Shown piece after piece: positions 52,148 to 63,259 of a stretch of DNA of 64,000 nucleotides; position 1 is the first letter of the stretch; the number at the start of each line of letters is the position of its first letter. The position numbers and the translations under genes were made by a program. A model generated the notes under the pieces. The model made no database searches. It was given only the letters and a program-made list of their open reading frames with translations, and was not told the DNA's origin. The stretch is from NCBI RefSeq assembly GCF_900109545.1, contig NZ_FOAP01000005.1, positions 124,001 through 188,000 of the forward strand, written 5' to 3'. Source of the DNA: Stigmatella aurantiaca. GTDB lineage: Bacteria > Myxococcota > Myxococcia > Myxococcales > Myxococcaceae.

Positions 52148-55100
52148 TCAGGCGTTCACCCACATGCGGATGAGTTCAATGAGCTTGTCGGTGTCCACCG
52201 GCTTGGGCAGGTAGTCGCTGGCGCCCGCGGCCATGCACTTCTCGCGGTCGTCCTTCAGGGCCTTGGCGGTGATGGCGATGATGGGCAGCCGGGCGTACTG
52301 GAGGTTCTGGCGGATGGCCTGCATCGTCTCATAGCCATCCATTTCCGGCATCATGATGTCCATCAGCACGACATCCACGTCGCGGTTCTTCTCCAGCATC
52401 TCGATGGCCGCACGGCCGTTCTCAGCGAAGATGACCTGGAGTCCCTGGTTTTCCAGCACGCTGGTGAGCGCGAAGATGTTGCGCATGTCGTCATCGACGA
52501 CGAGCACCTTCTTGCCCGTCAGGTCCCCGCCCGTGTCGCTGCTGCGCTCGGCCAGCGCCTGCTTCGTGCGCGACGAGAGGTTCTGCTCCAGCCGGTGCAG
52601 GAACAGGGCCGTGTCGCCCAGGAGCTGGTCGGGGCTCTTGGGCTCGCTCTTGAGGATGACGCTGCCGGTGTAGCGGCGCAGCCGGCTCTCGTCCTTGGCG
52701 GTGAGCTCCTTGCCCGTGTAGACGACGATGGGCAGATCCCGGAAGCGCGGCTGGGTCTTCACCTCCTCCACCAGCTTGGTGCCGTCCATGTCCGGCAACA
52801 GCAGGTCGATGACGAGGCAGTCGTACTCGGCCTCCTCCAGCTTGTGCAGGGCCTCCTCGCCGGTGGCCACCCCTGTCACCTCCACGTCACTGCCCTCGCT
52901 CAAGAGCTTCACGAGGCTGTCGCGCTGCACGTCATCGTCCTCGATGAGGAGGAGCCGCCGCTCCTTGCGCTCCAGGAAGTGGGCCAGCTGGGAGAAGACG
53001 CGCTCCAGGCCCTCCTTGCTAACGGGCTTGGTGAGGTAGCCGAAGGCACCGTGGGTGTTGCCCAGGTGCTTGTCCATGACGCTGATGACGTGCACGGGGA
53101 TGTGGCGCGTGCGCCCGTTGCGCTTGAGGCGCTCCAGCACGCTCCAGCCGTCCACCACGGGCAGTTGGATGTCCAGGGTGATGGCGTGGGGCAGGTACTC
53201 GTTGGCCATGGCCAGGCCGCTGTCGCCGCGGCTGGCCACCAGCACCTTGAAGCCCTTCTCGCGCGCCATCTGCGCCATGATGCGGGCGAACTTCAGGTCG
53301 TCCTCGATGATGAGCAGGACGCGGTCGCCCTCGCGGATGTGCTCCCGGTCATCCTCCACCGCGAGCGGGGCGAGCAGCGAGTCCGAGGGCGGCGGCAGCG
53401 CGGCATCCAGCACGTGCGAGCTGGGAATGGCCGCCGGCGCCGGGGGCGTCTGCATCGCGGGCACCGGGGGCAGCGTCTCGGCCAGGCGCTGCGAGGCCAG
53501 CGTGGGGATCGGCGCCAGGAACTGCGTGGGGCTCTGCTGCACCTCGTCCTCGGGCGCCACGTACTCGGGGGGCAGGTAGAGCGTGAAGGTGCTGCCCTTG
53601 CCCAGCGCGCTCTCCACGTGGATTTCGCCGCCCAGCAGCTTGGCGATTTCCCGCGAGATGGACAGGCCCAGGCCCGTGCCGCCGTACTTGCGCGCGGTGG
53701 AGCCGTCGGCCTGCTGGAAGGCCTCGAAGATGAGCTTCTGCTTGTCCTTGGCGATGCCGATGCCGGTGTCCGTCACCACGAAGGCGATGACGCGCTTGGC
53801 GCGCTTGAGCACCTCGTGCTCGAAGCGCACGCCCTTGTCGGCCTGCTTCACCACGAGTTGCACGCTGCCCTCGTCGGTGAACTTGAAGGCGTTGGACAGC
53901 AGGTTCTTGAGCACCTGCTGGAGCCGCTGCGGGTCGGTGCGGATCTGCCGCGGTGCGTTCGGCAGCAGCTCCACGTCGAACGACAGGTTCTTCTGCTCGG
54001 CCACCGGGCGGAACGAGCGGTCCACGAACTGGTTGAGTTCCGTGAGGACGATGTCCCGGGGCTCCACCTGCATCTTGCCCGCCTCCACCTTGGACAGGTC
54101 GAGGATTTCATTGATGAGGCTGAGCAGGTCCCCGCCGCTCGCGTAGATGGTGTTGGCGTACTCCACCTGCTTGCCGCTGAGGTTGCCGTCCTTGTTGTCG
54201 GCCAGCAGCTTGGCGAGGATGAGCAGCGAGTTGAGCGGGGTGCGCAGCTCGTGGCTCATGTTGGCCAGGAACTCGCTCTTGTACTTGGAGATGAGGCTGA
54301 GCTGGGCGGCCTTCTCCTCCAAGGAGGAGCGCGCCAGCTCCACTTCCGCGTTCTTCTCCTCCACGCGGGTGTTCTGCTCCTCGAGCTGCTTGGCCTTCTC
54401 CTCCAGCTCGAGCGCCTGCGCCTCCAGCTCGGTGTTGGTGCGCTTGAGCTCCTCCTGCTGCTGGGTGAGCTCGCGCGACTGGCTCTGCAGCTCCTGGGTG
54501 AGCCCCTGCGACTGGAGCAGCAGCTGCTCGGTGCGCATGTTGGCGATGATCATGTTCAGCACCACGCCGATGCTCTCGGTGAGCTGATCCAGGAAGATCT
54601 GGTGGATGGCGCTGAACGGGTGGAACGAGGCCAGCTCGATGATGGCCTTCACCTCGCCCTCGAAGAGCACCGGCAGGACGATGATGTTGAGCGGCGTGGA
54701 CTCGCCCAGGCCGGACGAGATGGTGATGTAGTCGGCCGGGACCTTCGTCAGGAGGATGGTCTTCTTCTCCAGGGCGCACTGCCCCACCAGGCTCTCGCCC
54801 AGGCGGAAGCGGTTGGCCAGGCTCTTGCGCTCACGGTACGCGTAGGTGCTGGTGAGCTTGAGCACCGGCAGGCTGCCGTCCTGCTCCATCAGGAAGAAGG
54901 CGCCGTGGTGCGCGCCCACCAGGGGCGTCAGCTCGCTCATGATGAGGCGGCTGACGGCCTCCAGGTTCTTCTGGCCCTGCATCATGCCGCTGAACTTCGC
55001 CAGGTTCGTCTTCAGCCAGTCCTGTTCCTGGTTCTTCTGCGTCGTCTCACGCAGGTTGAAGATCATCTGGTTGATGTTGTCCTTCAGCGCGGCCACTTCG

Positions 55101-58100
55101 CCCTCGGCGCTGACGGTGATGCTCCGGGTCAGGTCACCCTTGGTCACCGCGGTGGCCACGTCCGAGATGGCGCGCAGCTGCGAGGTGAGGGTGCCTGCCA
55201 GCTGGTTCACGTTGTCGGTGAGCTGCCGCCACGTGCCGCGCGCGCCGGGCACGCGGGCCTGGCCGCCCAGCTTTCCTTCGATACCCACCTCGCGGGCCAC
55301 CGTGGAGACCTGCTCGGCGAAGGTGCCCAGCGTGTCCGTCATGCTGTTGATGGTCTCGGCGAGCGCCGCCACCTCGCCCTTCGCGTCCACGATGAGCTTC
55401 TGGGACAGGTCACCATCGGCCACCGCCGTCACCACCTTGACGATGCCGCGCACCTGGGTGGTGAGGTTGGACGCCATGAAGTTCACGTTGTCCGTGAGGT
55501 CCTTCCACGTACCCGCGACACCGGGCACCCGGGCCTGGCCACCCAGCTTCCCCTCGACGCCCACCTCGCGGGCCACCGTGGAGACCTGCTCGGCGAAGGT
55601 GCCCAGCGTGTCCGTCATGCTGTTGATGGTGTCCGCGAGCGCGGCCACCTCGCCCTTGGCGTCCACCACGAGCTTCTGGCGCAGGTCGCCATTGGCGACC
55701 GCCGTCACCACGCGGACGATGCCTCGCACCTGGGTGGTGAGGTTGCGGGCCATGGAGTTCACGTTGTCGGTCAGGTCCTTCCAGGTGCCGGACACTCCCG
55801 CCACCACGGCCTGGCCGCCCAGCTTGCCTTCCGTACCCACCTCGCGTGCGACGCGCGTCACCTCGGCGGCGAAGGAGTTGAGCTGATCCACCATCGTGTT
55901 GATGGTGTTCTTCAGCTCCAGCATCTCGCCCTTCACATCCACCGTGATTTTCTTGGACAGGTCGCCGTTGGCCACCGCCGTCGTCACCAGGGCGATGTTT
56001 CGCACCTGGGCGGTGAGGTTGCTGGCCATGGAGTTCACGTTGTCCGTGAGGTTCTTCCACGTGCCGGCCACTCCCGGCACCTCGGCCTGGCCGCCCAGCT
56101 TTCCTTCCGTACCCACTTCCTTGGCGACGCGGGTGACTTCCGAGGCGAACGCGCGGAGCTGGTCCACCATCGTGTTGATGGTGTTCTTCAGCTCGAGGAT
56201 TTCACCGCGGGCCTCGACGGAGATCTTCTGCGACAGGTCGCCGTTGGCCACCGCGGTGGTGACCTTGGCGATGTTGCGCACCTGGTCCGTGAGGTTTCCG
56301 GCCAGCACGTTCACGTTGTCGGTCAGGTCCTTCCAGACGCCCGACACGCCCTTCACGTCCGCCTGGCCACCCAGCTTGCCCTCGGTGCCCACTTCCTTAG
56401 CGACGCGAGTCACTTCGGAGGCGAACGCGCGGAGCTGGTCCACCATCGTGTTGATGGTGTTCTTCAGCTCCAGCACCTCACCCTTCACGCTGACGGTGAT
56501 CTTCTGGGACAGGTCGCCGTTGGCCACCGCGGTGGTGACCTTGGCGATGTTGCGCACCTGGTCGGTCAGGTTGCCGGTCAGGGCGTTCACGTTGTCGGTG
56601 AGGTCCTTCCAGACGCCCGACACGCCCTTCACGTCGGCCTGGCCACCCAGCTTGCCCTCGGTACCGACTTCCTTGGCGACGCGGGTGACTTCCGAGGCGA
56701 AGCCGCGGAGCTGGTCCACCATGGTGTTGATGGTGTCCTTGAGCTGGAGCACCTCGCCCTTGGCGTCCACCGTGATCTTACGGGACAGGTCGCCATTGGC
56801 CACCGCGGTGGAGACCTCCGCGATGTTTCGCACCTGGGCCGTGAGGTTGTTGGCCAGCAGGTTCACGTTGTTGGTGAGGTCCTTCCACGTGCCGGCGACG
56901 CCCGGCACCTCGGCCTGAGCGCCCAGCTTGCCCTCCACGCCCACCGTGCGCGCCACATCCGTCACCTGCTGCGCGAAGATGGAGAGCGTCTGCGTCATCG
57001 CGTTGATGGTGTCCGCGAGCGCGGCGATTTCACCCTTCGCCTCGACGATGAGCTTCTGGGACAGGTCGCCGTTGGCGACCGCCGTCACCACCTTCACGAT
57101 GCCACGCACCTGGGTGGTGAGGTTGGTGGCCATGAAGTTCACGTTGTCCGTGAGGTCCTTCCACACGCCGGACACCCCGGGCACCAGCGCCTGGCCACCC
57201 AGCTTGCCTTCGGTGCCCACTTCCTTCGCGACGCGCGTCACTTCGGAGGCGAAGCCGCGGAGCTGATCCACCATCGTGTTGATGGTGTTCTTCAGCTCCA
57301 TCACCTCACCCTTCGCGTCCACCGTGATTTTGCGGGACAGGTCGCCCCGGGCCACCGCCGTGGTCACCTCCGCGATGTTCCGGACCTGGTCGGTCAGGTT
57401 GTTCGCAAGGAGGTTCACGTTGTTGGTGAGGTCCTTCCACGTGCCGGCCACCCCGGGCACCACCGCCTGGGCGCCCAGCTTGCCCTCCACGCCCACCGTG
57501 CGCGCCACGTCCGTCACCTGCTGCGCGAAGATGGAGAGCGTCTCCGTCATCGCGTTGATGGTGTCGGCCAGCTCCGCCACCTCGCCCTTGGCGTCCACCT
57601 TCAGGCGCTGGTTCAGGTCGCCGTTGGCCACCGCCGTCACCACCTTGGCGATGCCGCGCACCTGGGTGGTGAGGTTGCTGGCCATGATGTTGACGTTGTC
57701 CGTGAGGTCCTTCCACGTGCCGGCGACACCCTTCACCTCGGCCTGGCCGCCCAGCTTGCCGTGCGTACCCACCTCACGGGCGACGCGGGTCACTTCGGCG
57801 GCGAAGGAGTTGAGCTGGTCCACCATGGTGTTGATGGTGTTCTTCAGCTCCAGCATCTCGCCGCGCGCATCCACGGAGATCTTCTTCGAGAGGTCTCCCT
57901 TGGCCACCGCCGTCGTCACCAGGGCGATGTTTCGCACCTGGGTGGTGAGGTTGCTGGCCATGATGTTCACGTTGTCGGTGAGGTCCTTCCACGTGCCGGC
58001 AACGCCCTTCACCTCGGCCTGACCGCCCAGCTTGCCGTCGGTGCCGACTTCGCGGGCGACGCGCGTCACTTCGGCGGCGAACGAGTTGAGCTGATCCACC

Positions 58101-59644
58101 ATCGTGTTGATGGTGTTCTTCAGCTCGAGCACCTCGCCCTTCACGTCCACGGTGATTTTCTTGGACAGGTCGCCCTTGGCGACGGACGTCGTCACTTCGG
58201 CGATGTTGCGCACCTGGGCCGTGAGGTTGTTGGCCATCAGGTTCACGTTGTCCGTGAGGTCCTTCCACGTGCCGGCGGCGCCGGGCACCTGGGCCTGGGC
58301 GCCCAGCTTGCCCTCCACGCCCACCGTGCGCGCCACGCTCGTCACCTGCTGGGCGAACACGTTCAGCGTGTCCGTCATGTTGTTGAGCGTCTCGCCGAGC
58401 GCGGCGATCTCACCCTGCGATGGCACCTGGAGCTTCTGGGACAGGTCCCCGTTGGCGACCGCCGTCACCACCTTCACGATGCCGCGCACCTGGGTGGTGA
58501 GGTTACTGGCCATGAAGTTCACGTTGTCCGTGAGGTCCTTCCACACGCCGGACACGCCCTTCACCTCGGCCTGGCCGCCGAGCTTTCCTTCCGTACCCAC
58601 TTCCTTCGCGACGCGCGTCACTTCCGCGGAGAAGGAGTTGAGCTGGTCCACCATCGTGTTGAAGGTGTCCTTCAGCTGGAGCATCTCCCCCTTGGCGTCC
58701 ACGGTGATTTTCCGGGACAGGTCGCCCCGGGCCACCGCCGTGGAGACCTCGGCGATGTTGCGCACCTGGGTGGTGAGGTTGCTGGCCATGATGTTGACGT
58801 TGTCCGTGAGATCCTTCCACGTGCCGGCAACGCCCTTCACATCCGCCTGGCCTCCCAGCTTGCCGTCGCTGCCCACTTCCTTGGCGACGCGGGTCACCTC
58901 GGCGGCGAACGCGCGGAGCTGATCCACCATGGCGTTCACCGTGGTGCCGATGCGCAGGAACTCGCCCTTCACCGACTGGCCGTCGATCTCCAGGGCCATC
59001 TTCTGCGTCAAGTCGCCTTCGGCCACCGCGACGAGCACGCGGGCCACTTCCGTGGTGGGCAGCACCAGGTCGCCGATCAGCGCGTTGATGGAGTGCACGC
59101 TGGCGGCCCAGCCGCCGCGGACCTCGCCGAGCGACACGCGCTCGCCCATGCGGCCCTCGCGGCCCACCACCCGCTCCACGCGGACGATTTCATTGGCGAG
59201 CGCGGCGTTGCGGACCATCAGGGCGTTGAAGGCATCGGAGATGTCCTCCAGCACCTCGTCGGACTGGGTGTGGGGCAGCCGGACGCTGAAGTCCCCGGAC
59301 TCCGCGGCATGCAGCGCGGCGAGCAGCTCCAGGAGCGGCTGAGCGCCCCGGCCCGGACGCGCGGCGGTCCGTCCCCGGACGCCCTCCCCCGCGGGCAGCT
59401 TGCCGGGGCCATTCCCGTTGCGTCTGGCCGGGGGCGCAGGGGCCGCCGCTTCGCCGGGAACCTCTCCCTCCAGCCGGGACTTCAGGCGGTTCACAGGACG
59501 GGAGGCGGGCACGCTCTCCGTGCCCTGCCCCTTGTCCTTCCGCCGGGGGCTGCGCTTCTTGTCAGGCGAAGAGTCGTTGTCGTTCGCGTTCACGAGATGG
59601 AACCTCTGCGAGGATGAGGAACGCGCCGCCTCGAAGGGGCGCAT
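52148..59644 (-). CDS. giant soluble poly-HAMP hybrid histidine kinase
   Basis: The product is 2,498 residues from ATG 59644; TTG 59707 and GTG 59593 are alternatives. Residues 1-100 are basic and disordered-looking. A diverged HAMP pair occupies about 110-199. A 92-residue double-HAMP unit (GDLSxKI...NTMVDQL...[10 protein letters not shown]...GKLGGQ...[10 protein letters not shown]) is repeated 14 times from 200 to 1493, then a half unit to about 1540. A GAF domain (1560-1700), coiled coil, HisKA with His1798 ([10 protein letters not shown]) and HATPase follow. Three receiver domains (about 2105-2225, 2232-2350, 2377-2498) end the protein. No membrane helix exists. The build resembles fungal group III (Nik1/Os-1) osmosensing kinases; the stimulus is unknown. 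The unit lies upstream of two further kinases. Confidence 0.92.
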   Translation of the reverse strand: MRPFEAARSSSSQRFHLVNANDNDSSPDKKRSPRRKDKGQGTESVPASRPVNRLKSRLEGEVPGEAAAPAPPARRNGNGPGKLPAGEGVRGRTAARPGRGAQPLLELLAALHAAESGDFSVRLPHTQSDEVLEDISDAFNALMVRNAALANEIVRVERVVGREGRMGERVSLGEVRGGWAASVHSINALIGDLVLPTTEVARVLVAVAEGDLTQKMALEIDGQSVKGEFLRIGTTVNAMVDQLRAFAAEVTRVAKEVGSDGKLGGQADVKGVAGTWKDLTDNVNIMASNLTTQVRNIAEVSTAVARGDLSRKITVDAKGEMLQLKDTFNTMVDQLNSFSAEVTRVAKEVGTEGKLGGQAEVKGVSGVWKDLTDNVNFMASNLTTQVRGIVKVVTAVANGDLSQKLQVPSQGEIAALGETLNNMTDTLNVFAQQVTSVARTVGVEGKLGAQAQVPGAAGTWKDLTDNVNLMANNLTAQVRNIAEVTTSVAKGDLSKKITVDVKGEVLELKNTINTMVDQLNSFAAEVTRVAREVGTDGKLGGQAEVKGVAGTWKDLTDNVNIMASNLTTQVRNIALVTTAVAKGDLSKKISVDARGEMLELKNTINTMVDQLNSFAAEVTRVAREVGTHGKLGGQAEVKGVAGTWKDLTDNVNIMASNLTTQVRGIAKVVTAVANGDLNQRLKVDAKGEVAELADTINAMTETLSIFAQQVTDVARTVGVEGKLGAQAVVPGVAGTWKDLTNNVNLLANNLTDQVRNIAEVTTAVARGDLSRKITVDAKGEVMELKNTINTMVDQLRGFASEVTRVAKEVGTEGKLGGQALVPGVSGVWKDLTDNVNFMATNLTTQVRGIVKVVTAVANGDLSQKLIVEAKGEIAALADTINAMTQTLSIFAQQVTDVARTVGVEGKLGAQAEVPGVAGTWKDLTNNVNLLANNLTAQVRNIAEVSTAVANGDLSRKITVDAKGEVLQLKDTINTMVDQLRGFASEVTRVAKEVGTEGKLGGQADVKGVSGVWKDLTDNVNALTGNLTDQVRNIAKVTTAVANGDLSQKITVSVKGEVLELKNTINTMVDQLRAFASEVTRVAKEVGTEGKLGGQADVKGVSGVWKDLTDNVNVLAGNLTDQVRNIAKVTTAVANGDLSQKISVEARGEILELKNTINTMVDQLRAFASEVTRVAKEVGTEGKLGGQAEVPGVAGTWKNLTDNVNSMASNLTAQVRNIALVTTAVANGDLSKKITVDVKGEMLELKNTINTMVDQLNSFAAEVTRVAREVGTEGKLGGQAVVAGVSGTWKDLTDNVNSMARNLTTQVRGIVRVVTAVANGDLRQKLVVDAKGEVAALADTINSMTDTLGTFAEQVSTVAREVGVEGKLGGQARVPGVAGTWKDLTDNVNFMASNLTTQVRGIVKVVTAVADGDLSQKLIVDAKGEVAALAETINSMTDTLGTFAEQVSTVAREVGIEGKLGGQARVPGARGTWRQLTDNVNQLAGTLTSQLRAISDVATAVTKGDLTRSITVSAEGEVAALKDNINQMIFNLRETTQKNQEQDWLKTNLAKFSGMMQGQKNLEAVSRLIMSELTPLVGAHHGAFFLMEQDGSLPVLKLTSTYAYRERKSLANRFRLGESLVGQCALEKKTILLTKVPADYITISSGLGESTPLNIIVLPVLFEGEVKAIIELASFHPFSAIHQIFLDQLTESIGVVLNMIIANMRTEQLLLQSQGLTQELQSQSRELTQQQEELKRTNTELEAQALELEEKAKQLEEQNTRVEEKNAEVELARSSLEEKAAQLSLISKYKSEFLANMSHELRTPLNSLLILAKLLADNKDGNLSGKQVEYANTIYASGGDLLSLINEILDLSKVEAGKMQVEPRDIVLTELNQFVDRSFRPVAEQKNLSFDVELLPNAPRQIRTDPQRLQQVLKNLLSNAFKFTDEGSVQLVVKQADKGVRFEHEVLKRAKRVIAFVVTDTGIGIAKDKQKLIFEAFQQADGSTARKYGGTGLGLSISREIAKLLGGEIHVESALGKGSTFTLYLPPEYVAPEDEVQQSPTQFLAPIPTLASQRLAETLPPVPAMQTPPAPAAIPSSHVLDAALPPPSDSLLAPLAVEDDREHIREGDRVLLIIEDDLKFARIMAQMAREKGFKVLVASRGDSGLAMANEYLPHAITLDIQLPVVDGWSVLERLKRNGRTRHIPVHVISVMDKHLGNTHGAFGYLTKPVSKEGLERVFSQLAHFLERKERRLLLIEDDDVQRDSLVKLLSEGSDVEVTGVATGEEALHKLEEAEYDCLVIDLLLPDMDGTKLVEEVKTQPRFRDLPIVVYTGKELTAKDESRLRRYTGSVILKSEPKSPDQLLGDTALFLHRLEQNLSSRTKQALAERSSDTGGDLTGKKVLVVDDDMRNIFALTSVLENQGLQVIFAENGRAAIEMLEKNRDVDVVLMDIMMPEMDGYETMQAIRQNLQYARLPIIAITAKALKDDREKCMAAGASDYLPKPVDTDKLIELIRMWVNA
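55166..58753 (-). repeat. thirteen tandem 276-bp repeats encoding HAMP units
   Basis: Units 2-14 of the giant kinase are each exactly 92 codons with no indel between copies. Unit 1, immediately upstream on the minus strand (to 59047), is six residues longer. Many stretches, such as those coding for GKLGGQ and [10 protein letters not shown], are near-identical at the DNA level, so recombination between copies is expected. Confidence 0.9.
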
Positions 59645-59796
59645 GTCCGGGATGCTGACATTCTGAGGAGTGGGGCGTCTTGTCGACTCTTGAGCGGAGG
59701 CGCGCAAGAGAACGGTTCAAAAATCAACCCCATTCGTTTTTGCTCTTCGACCGGCGTGGACATCCGCTGGGACTGGACATGTCCCCTCATAACGCC

Positions 59797-60681
59797 TCAG
59801 GGCGGGGGCGCAGTACAGGGAAGCCCCTCACACCCCTGGACGTAGAGCGCCCGGCCGAGGAGCAGACGGGCGGGGAGGTGGGAGGGCCGGGGCGCCGGGG
59901 CCCGCTCCCCCGTCCTGGGCTCGACGGTGAAAGCCCCTCCTGCCCCGGCCGCACACACCAGCAGGAGGCGCCCGGAGTCCGCCAGCCACCCGGCCCCCTC
60001 GACGGCACAGGGGGCGTGGAGCTGCAGGGGCGCCAGGGTGCTCGCCTCGAAGACCCAGGGCACACCGTCCACCACGGCCGCCGCCAGCGTCCCACCCGGC
60101 CCCACCGAGAGCGTGCCCCCCGGGGGAAGCAGCACCTGGGCCTGGACCTCTCCGCCTGGGGAGATGGAGGCCAGGTGCCCCTCGCCATCCAGCACCAGCA
60201 CCCCCCCGGCGTGTCCCGCCAGGGCCACCGCCCCCAGGTCCCCGAGGACCCGGAGCTGGCCGTCCTCCTCGCGCAAGAGCTGCTCCCGGGTGGCCGCCCA
60301 GAGCCGTCCTGCCCCATCGAACGTCAGGGCCGTCACCCCGGGCCGAGCACTCACCGTGGGGCGCCCCGAGGGGCCACACAGGGCCACGCCCCGCGCGTCG
60401 AACAGGGCCGCGCGCGTGCCATCCGGCGATACCGCCCACCCCAGCCGCGGGCCCCGGAGGGCCCCGGTGAGGCAGTGGTTGAGCGCCCCGAAGTGGGGGT
60501 CTGTGGTGGGAGAGGACACCAGGTAGGGCAGGCTGGCCGTCGCCACCGCCAGGAGCAGCCCCAGCCCCGCGGCGATGACGAGCGTGAGGGCCCAGGAGCG
60601 GGCGTTCACGCCCTGGGCGGAGCGTCCCGGCCACCGGGCAGCCTTCCTGCTGGCGACTCCCACACCCTCACGGTCTCGCAC
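59797..60681 (-). CDS. hypothetical membrane-anchored protein
   Basis: The product is 294 residues from GTG 60681. A transmembrane helix at about 31-50 (WALTLVIAAGLGLLLAVATA) follows a basic N-terminus. The extracytoplasmic part has repeated short beta-strand motifs ending in G-x-LW/VL (GRLWAATREQLL, GGVLVLDGEGHLASISPGG, GGTLAAAVVDGVPWVF), like a beta-propeller. No catalytic motif is seen. The gene lies downstream of a divergent pair of promoters shared with the histidine kinase gene at 61047 and 152 bases before the giant kinase start on the same strand. Confidence 0.7.
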   Translation of the reverse strand: MRDREGVGVASRKAARWPGRSAQGVNARSWALTLVIAAGLGLLLAVATASLPYLVSSPTTDPHFGALNHCLTGALRGPRLGWAVSPDGTRAALFDARGVALCGPSGRPTVSARPGVTALTFDGAGRLWAATREQLLREEDGQLRVLGDLGAVALAGHAGGVLVLDGEGHLASISPGGEVQAQVLLPPGGTLSVGPGGTLAAAVVDGVPWVFEASTLAPLQLHAPCAVEGAGWLADSGRLLLVCAAGAGGAFTVEPRTGERAPAPRPSHLPARLLLGRALYVQGCEGLPCTAPPP

Positions 60682-61046
60682 GTGTCCCCCGTGCTAGCGG
60701 AATCCGGGCGTCCGCGCACCCTCTTCACGCCCTCCCGCGAGCGCCTGCCTACCCGGCAGGTCTCTCCGCCTTGCACCCCGGTGCCATCCCGTGGGCTCCC
60801 CGTCACTTGGGCGCGGCCTGTGCCCCGTTTTGGACAACTTGCAAGGTAGCCTCTTCTGCGGAAACAAGGTAAACCGATTATCCTTGAAGGACCTCACGCA
60901 AAAGACCGGACGAGTGGGGAGCGCACGCGGGGCAGGTGCGCACGGGGGAGGCCGGCCATTTGATGATGAAGACCGAAGCGGGACACCCGTGGGAGGTTGT
61001 GCCCTTCTCCGGGCCCCCCCGTGACAGCAGAGAGCTGCGCCCGCGC
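60682..61046. other. 365-base divergent intergenic region
   Basis: It separates the hypothetical membrane protein (leftward) from a membrane histidine kinase (rightward). It should hold both promoters. The part 60830-60900 is less G+C-rich than its surroundings, but I find no convincing -35/-10 pair, operator or RNA structure. Confidence 0.4.
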
Positions 61047-62897
61047 ATGAACCTCCGTCACAAGTTCCTGCTCCTGCTCGCCCTCACCGCCGCGGCCCCC
61101 GCCCTGATGACGGGGCTGCTCATCCGGCGGGAGATGGAGGATCAGCTCGCGCAAGCGCTCACCGAGCAGCACCAGCGCACGGCGCACGGGGAGGCGCAGC
61201 ACGTGGCCCTCTACGTGCGCGCGGTGGCCGAGCGGCTCGCCGAACCCCTCTCCATGCCGGACACCCTGCCGCGCGAGGCCCCCGAGGCGGAGGCGTGGCT
61301 CACCGCGCGCTACGCGAGCCAGGAGCGCCTCCGGCGGGTGGGGCTGTTCGACGCCCGGGGCCAGATGACCGCCGCCATCTCCACCGGCTCGCGCGAGGCC
61401 CCCGGCGGTGGGCGCGCCCTGCTCACGCCCCAGGAGGCGGAAGACTTCCAGCGCCGGACGCAGGCGCTGCTGGCGGGCGCCCCCACGGGCCGCCCGTACC
61501 TCTTCTCCGAGCCCTACCTGAGCGCCGTCCACCTGCGGCCCACCGTGCTCGTGGCCGGACGGGCGCCGTCCGGCCAGGGGCCGAGCCTCGTGGCCGAGCT
61601 GAGCCTGGAGGAGCTGTCCCACCGCCTCTCCACCACGAGCCAGGCCGGCAGCCGCCTGTTCCTCCTGGATGGCGCGGGCCGACTCCTGCTCGACGGGAGC
61701 ACCGGCGCCGGCGGCCCCCCGGTGCCCTTCCAGGCCACGGCCTTCACGCGCCAGGCGGGCACCTTCCACTACGAGGAGGGCGGCCGCCCGTGGCTCGCGG
61801 CCTTCAGCCCGGTGCCGGAGCTGGGGTGGATGGCCGTGGCGGCCCGGCCCCACGAGGCCTCCTTCGCCTCGCTGGGCGGGCTGAGCCCCGCCACCCCGTG
61901 GCTCGTCGCGCTGGTGGTGACGGGCGGCCTGGCGCTGGCGCTGTTCACCTTCCGCTCCATGGGCCAGTCCCTGGCGCAGCTCGCCCAGGGCGCGCGGCAG
62001 CTCGCCCAGGGCAACCTCCAGCACCGCATCGCCCTGGGGCGCAAGGACGAGCTGGGAGACCTGGCGGACGCCTTCAACGAGATGGGCCGCAGCCTGGAGA
62101 ACGCCCACCGCGAGCTGGTGCACGTCAACGGCAAGCTCCTGGAGCAGGTGGAGGAGCAGACGCGGGACCTGAAGCAGACGCAGGAGCAGCTGCTGCGCAG
62201 CCAGCGCCTGGTGGCCGTGGGAGACCTGGCGGCCGGCATGGCGCACGAGATGAACACGCCGCTGTCGGTCATCACCGCCAACCTCCAGTTGCTGCTCGCC
62301 GAGTCGCCCGAGGACGCCCCGGAGCGGCCCATGCTCTCCGCGGCGCACCGGCAGGCGCTGCGCATGGCGGAAATCATCCGCGAGCTGCGCGCCCTGGAGG
62401 CCCGGCAGCGCGGGGAGATGGCGCCCGTGGACTTACACCCCGTGGTGGAGCGGGCCGTGGAGGCGCGCATCCAGGAGCTGGACACGGCGGGCGTCCACGT
62501 GGTGTGCCGCTTCCACGCGGGCCAGGCCCTGGTGCTGGGGGATGGCAAGGCGCTGGACGATGTCTTCCACCGGCTGCTCGGCAACGCGCTGAGCGCCATG
62601 GAGGGGCGCCCGGAGCGGCGCATCACCCTGGCCACGTACGTCATCGGCCGGCAGGCGGTGCGCGTGGAGCTGAGCGACACGGGGCGCGGCATCCCCCGCG
62701 AGCACCTCGACCGGCTCTTCAACCCCTTCTTCACCACCAAGCAGCAGTGGTCCGACAAGGGGCTGTCGCTGGCCGTGTGCCACCGGGTCATCGAGGTCCA
62801 CGGCGGGAAGATTTCCATCCAGAGCGACGAGGGCGTCGGGACGACCGTCACCATCGAGCTGCCCATGGCCCCCGCGGCCCAGCGCACCGCGGGGTGA
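61047..62897 (+). CDS. membrane-bound sensor histidine kinase
   Basis: The start at ATG 61047 gives 616 residues beginning MNLRHKFLLLLAL. In-frame ATG codons at 60963 and 60966 lie behind a GGGGGAGG site but would put a polar 28-residue extension before the membrane helix. Transmembrane helix 1 (about 6-25) and helix 2 (about 284-306) enclose a periplasmic sensor domain of about 255 residues. HAMP follows (about 306-360), then a coiled coil, HisKA with His400 (GMAHEMNTPLSV) and HATPase to the end. No response regulator is adjacent. The MEMNTPL-type H-box resembles NtrB/AtoS-like kinases. Confidence 0.9.
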   Translation: MNLRHKFLLLLALTAAAPALMTGLLIRREMEDQLAQALTEQHQRTAHGEAQHVALYVRAVAERLAEPLSMPDTLPREAPEAEAWLTARYASQERLRRVGLFDARGQMTAAISTGSREAPGGGRALLTPQEAEDFQRRTQALLAGAPTGRPYLFSEPYLSAVHLRPTVLVAGRAPSGQGPSLVAELSLEELSHRLSTTSQAGSRLFLLDGAGRLLLDGSTGAGGPPVPFQATAFTRQAGTFHYEEGGRPWLAAFSPVPELGWMAVAARPHEASFASLGGLSPATPWLVALVVTGGLALALFTFRSMGQSLAQLAQGARQLAQGNLQHRIALGRKDELGDLADAFNEMGRSLENAHRELVHVNGKLLEQVEEQTRDLKQTQEQLLRSQRLVAVGDLAAGMAHEMNTPLSVITANLQLLLAESPEDAPERPMLSAAHRQALRMAEIIRELRALEARQRGEMAPVDLHPVVERAVEARIQELDTAGVHVVCRFHAGQALVLGDGKALDDVFHRLLGNALSAMEGRPERRITLATYVIGRQAVRVELSDTGRGIPREHLDRLFNPFFTTKQQWSDKGLSLAVCHRVIEVHGGKISIQSDEGVGTTVTIELPMAPAAQRTAG

Positions 62898-62907
62898 GCG
62901 CCCCCGC

Positions 62908-63129
62908 TCAGGGCTTGCGCTTCGGGCCCGTCTGGCGCTGGAGCGCCTCCAGGAAGCTGGACTTGGCGGGCACGGGCGGAAGCGCCCCGCGCCGCTGCGC
63001 CCTCACCGACTCGGCCAGGGCACTCGCCGGGTCGCCCTCCTGCGCCTCCTTCTCGTAGCGGTCCTGCCCACTGAGCACCCGGCCGATGGGGCGGGAGGCG
63101 ATGGTGCGGCGGTTCTTGTCCGTGGCCAC
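62908..63129 (-). CDS. small basic protein of unknown function
   Basis: The start at GTG 63129 has AGGAGGAA five bases upstream, an unusually good ribosome site, and gives 73 residues. Upstream in-frame sequence is not supported. The protein is polar, has no signal peptide or membrane helix, and is rich in Arg/Lys/Gln (SVRAQRRGALPPVP, FLEALQRQTGPKRKP). No family is recognised. It ends ten bases after the convergent histidine kinase gene. Confidence 0.65.
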   Translation of the reverse strand: MATDKNRRTIASRPIGRVLSGQDRYEKEAQEGDPASALAESVRAQRRGALPPVPAKSSFLEALQRQTGPKRKP

Positions 63130-63208
63130 GGCAGTTCCTCCTGGCTGACCCACGCCTCACTGTAGCGCACCGCGCCGCCCTTTCGCAGCGGGGGGCCGTC
63201 AAAGGGGG

Positions 63209-63239
63209 TTGACCCTCACGCGGCGTGAGGCCCTATCTG
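63209..63239 (+). promoter_or_regulatory. MerR-type promoter/operator with 19-bp spacer
   Basis: TTGACC (63209-63214) and TATCTG (63234-63239) are separated by 19 bases, the over-long spacing characteristic of MerR-regulated promoters. A perfect inverted repeat CCTCACG-CGG-CGTGAGG (63214-63230) fills the spacer. The MerR-family gene starts 20 bases downstream, suggesting autoregulation. Confidence 0.7.
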
Positions 63240-63259
63240 TTCTCGCGGAGGTGAGGACG

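Noticed and set aside
46912-52173. Long plus-strand open frame opposite two kinase genes
   Set aside because: The opposite strand encodes clear PAS, GAF, HisKA and receiver domains; this frame has none.
55166-58753. CRISPR-like regular repeats
   Set aside because: The 276-bp periodicity is a coding repeat with no short repeat/unique spacer structure.
52136-59617. Very long open frame on the plus strand across the giant kinase gene
   Set aside because: It is the antisense shadow of a high-GC repeat gene; its protein is His/Val/Leu-rich low-complexity sequence with no domain.
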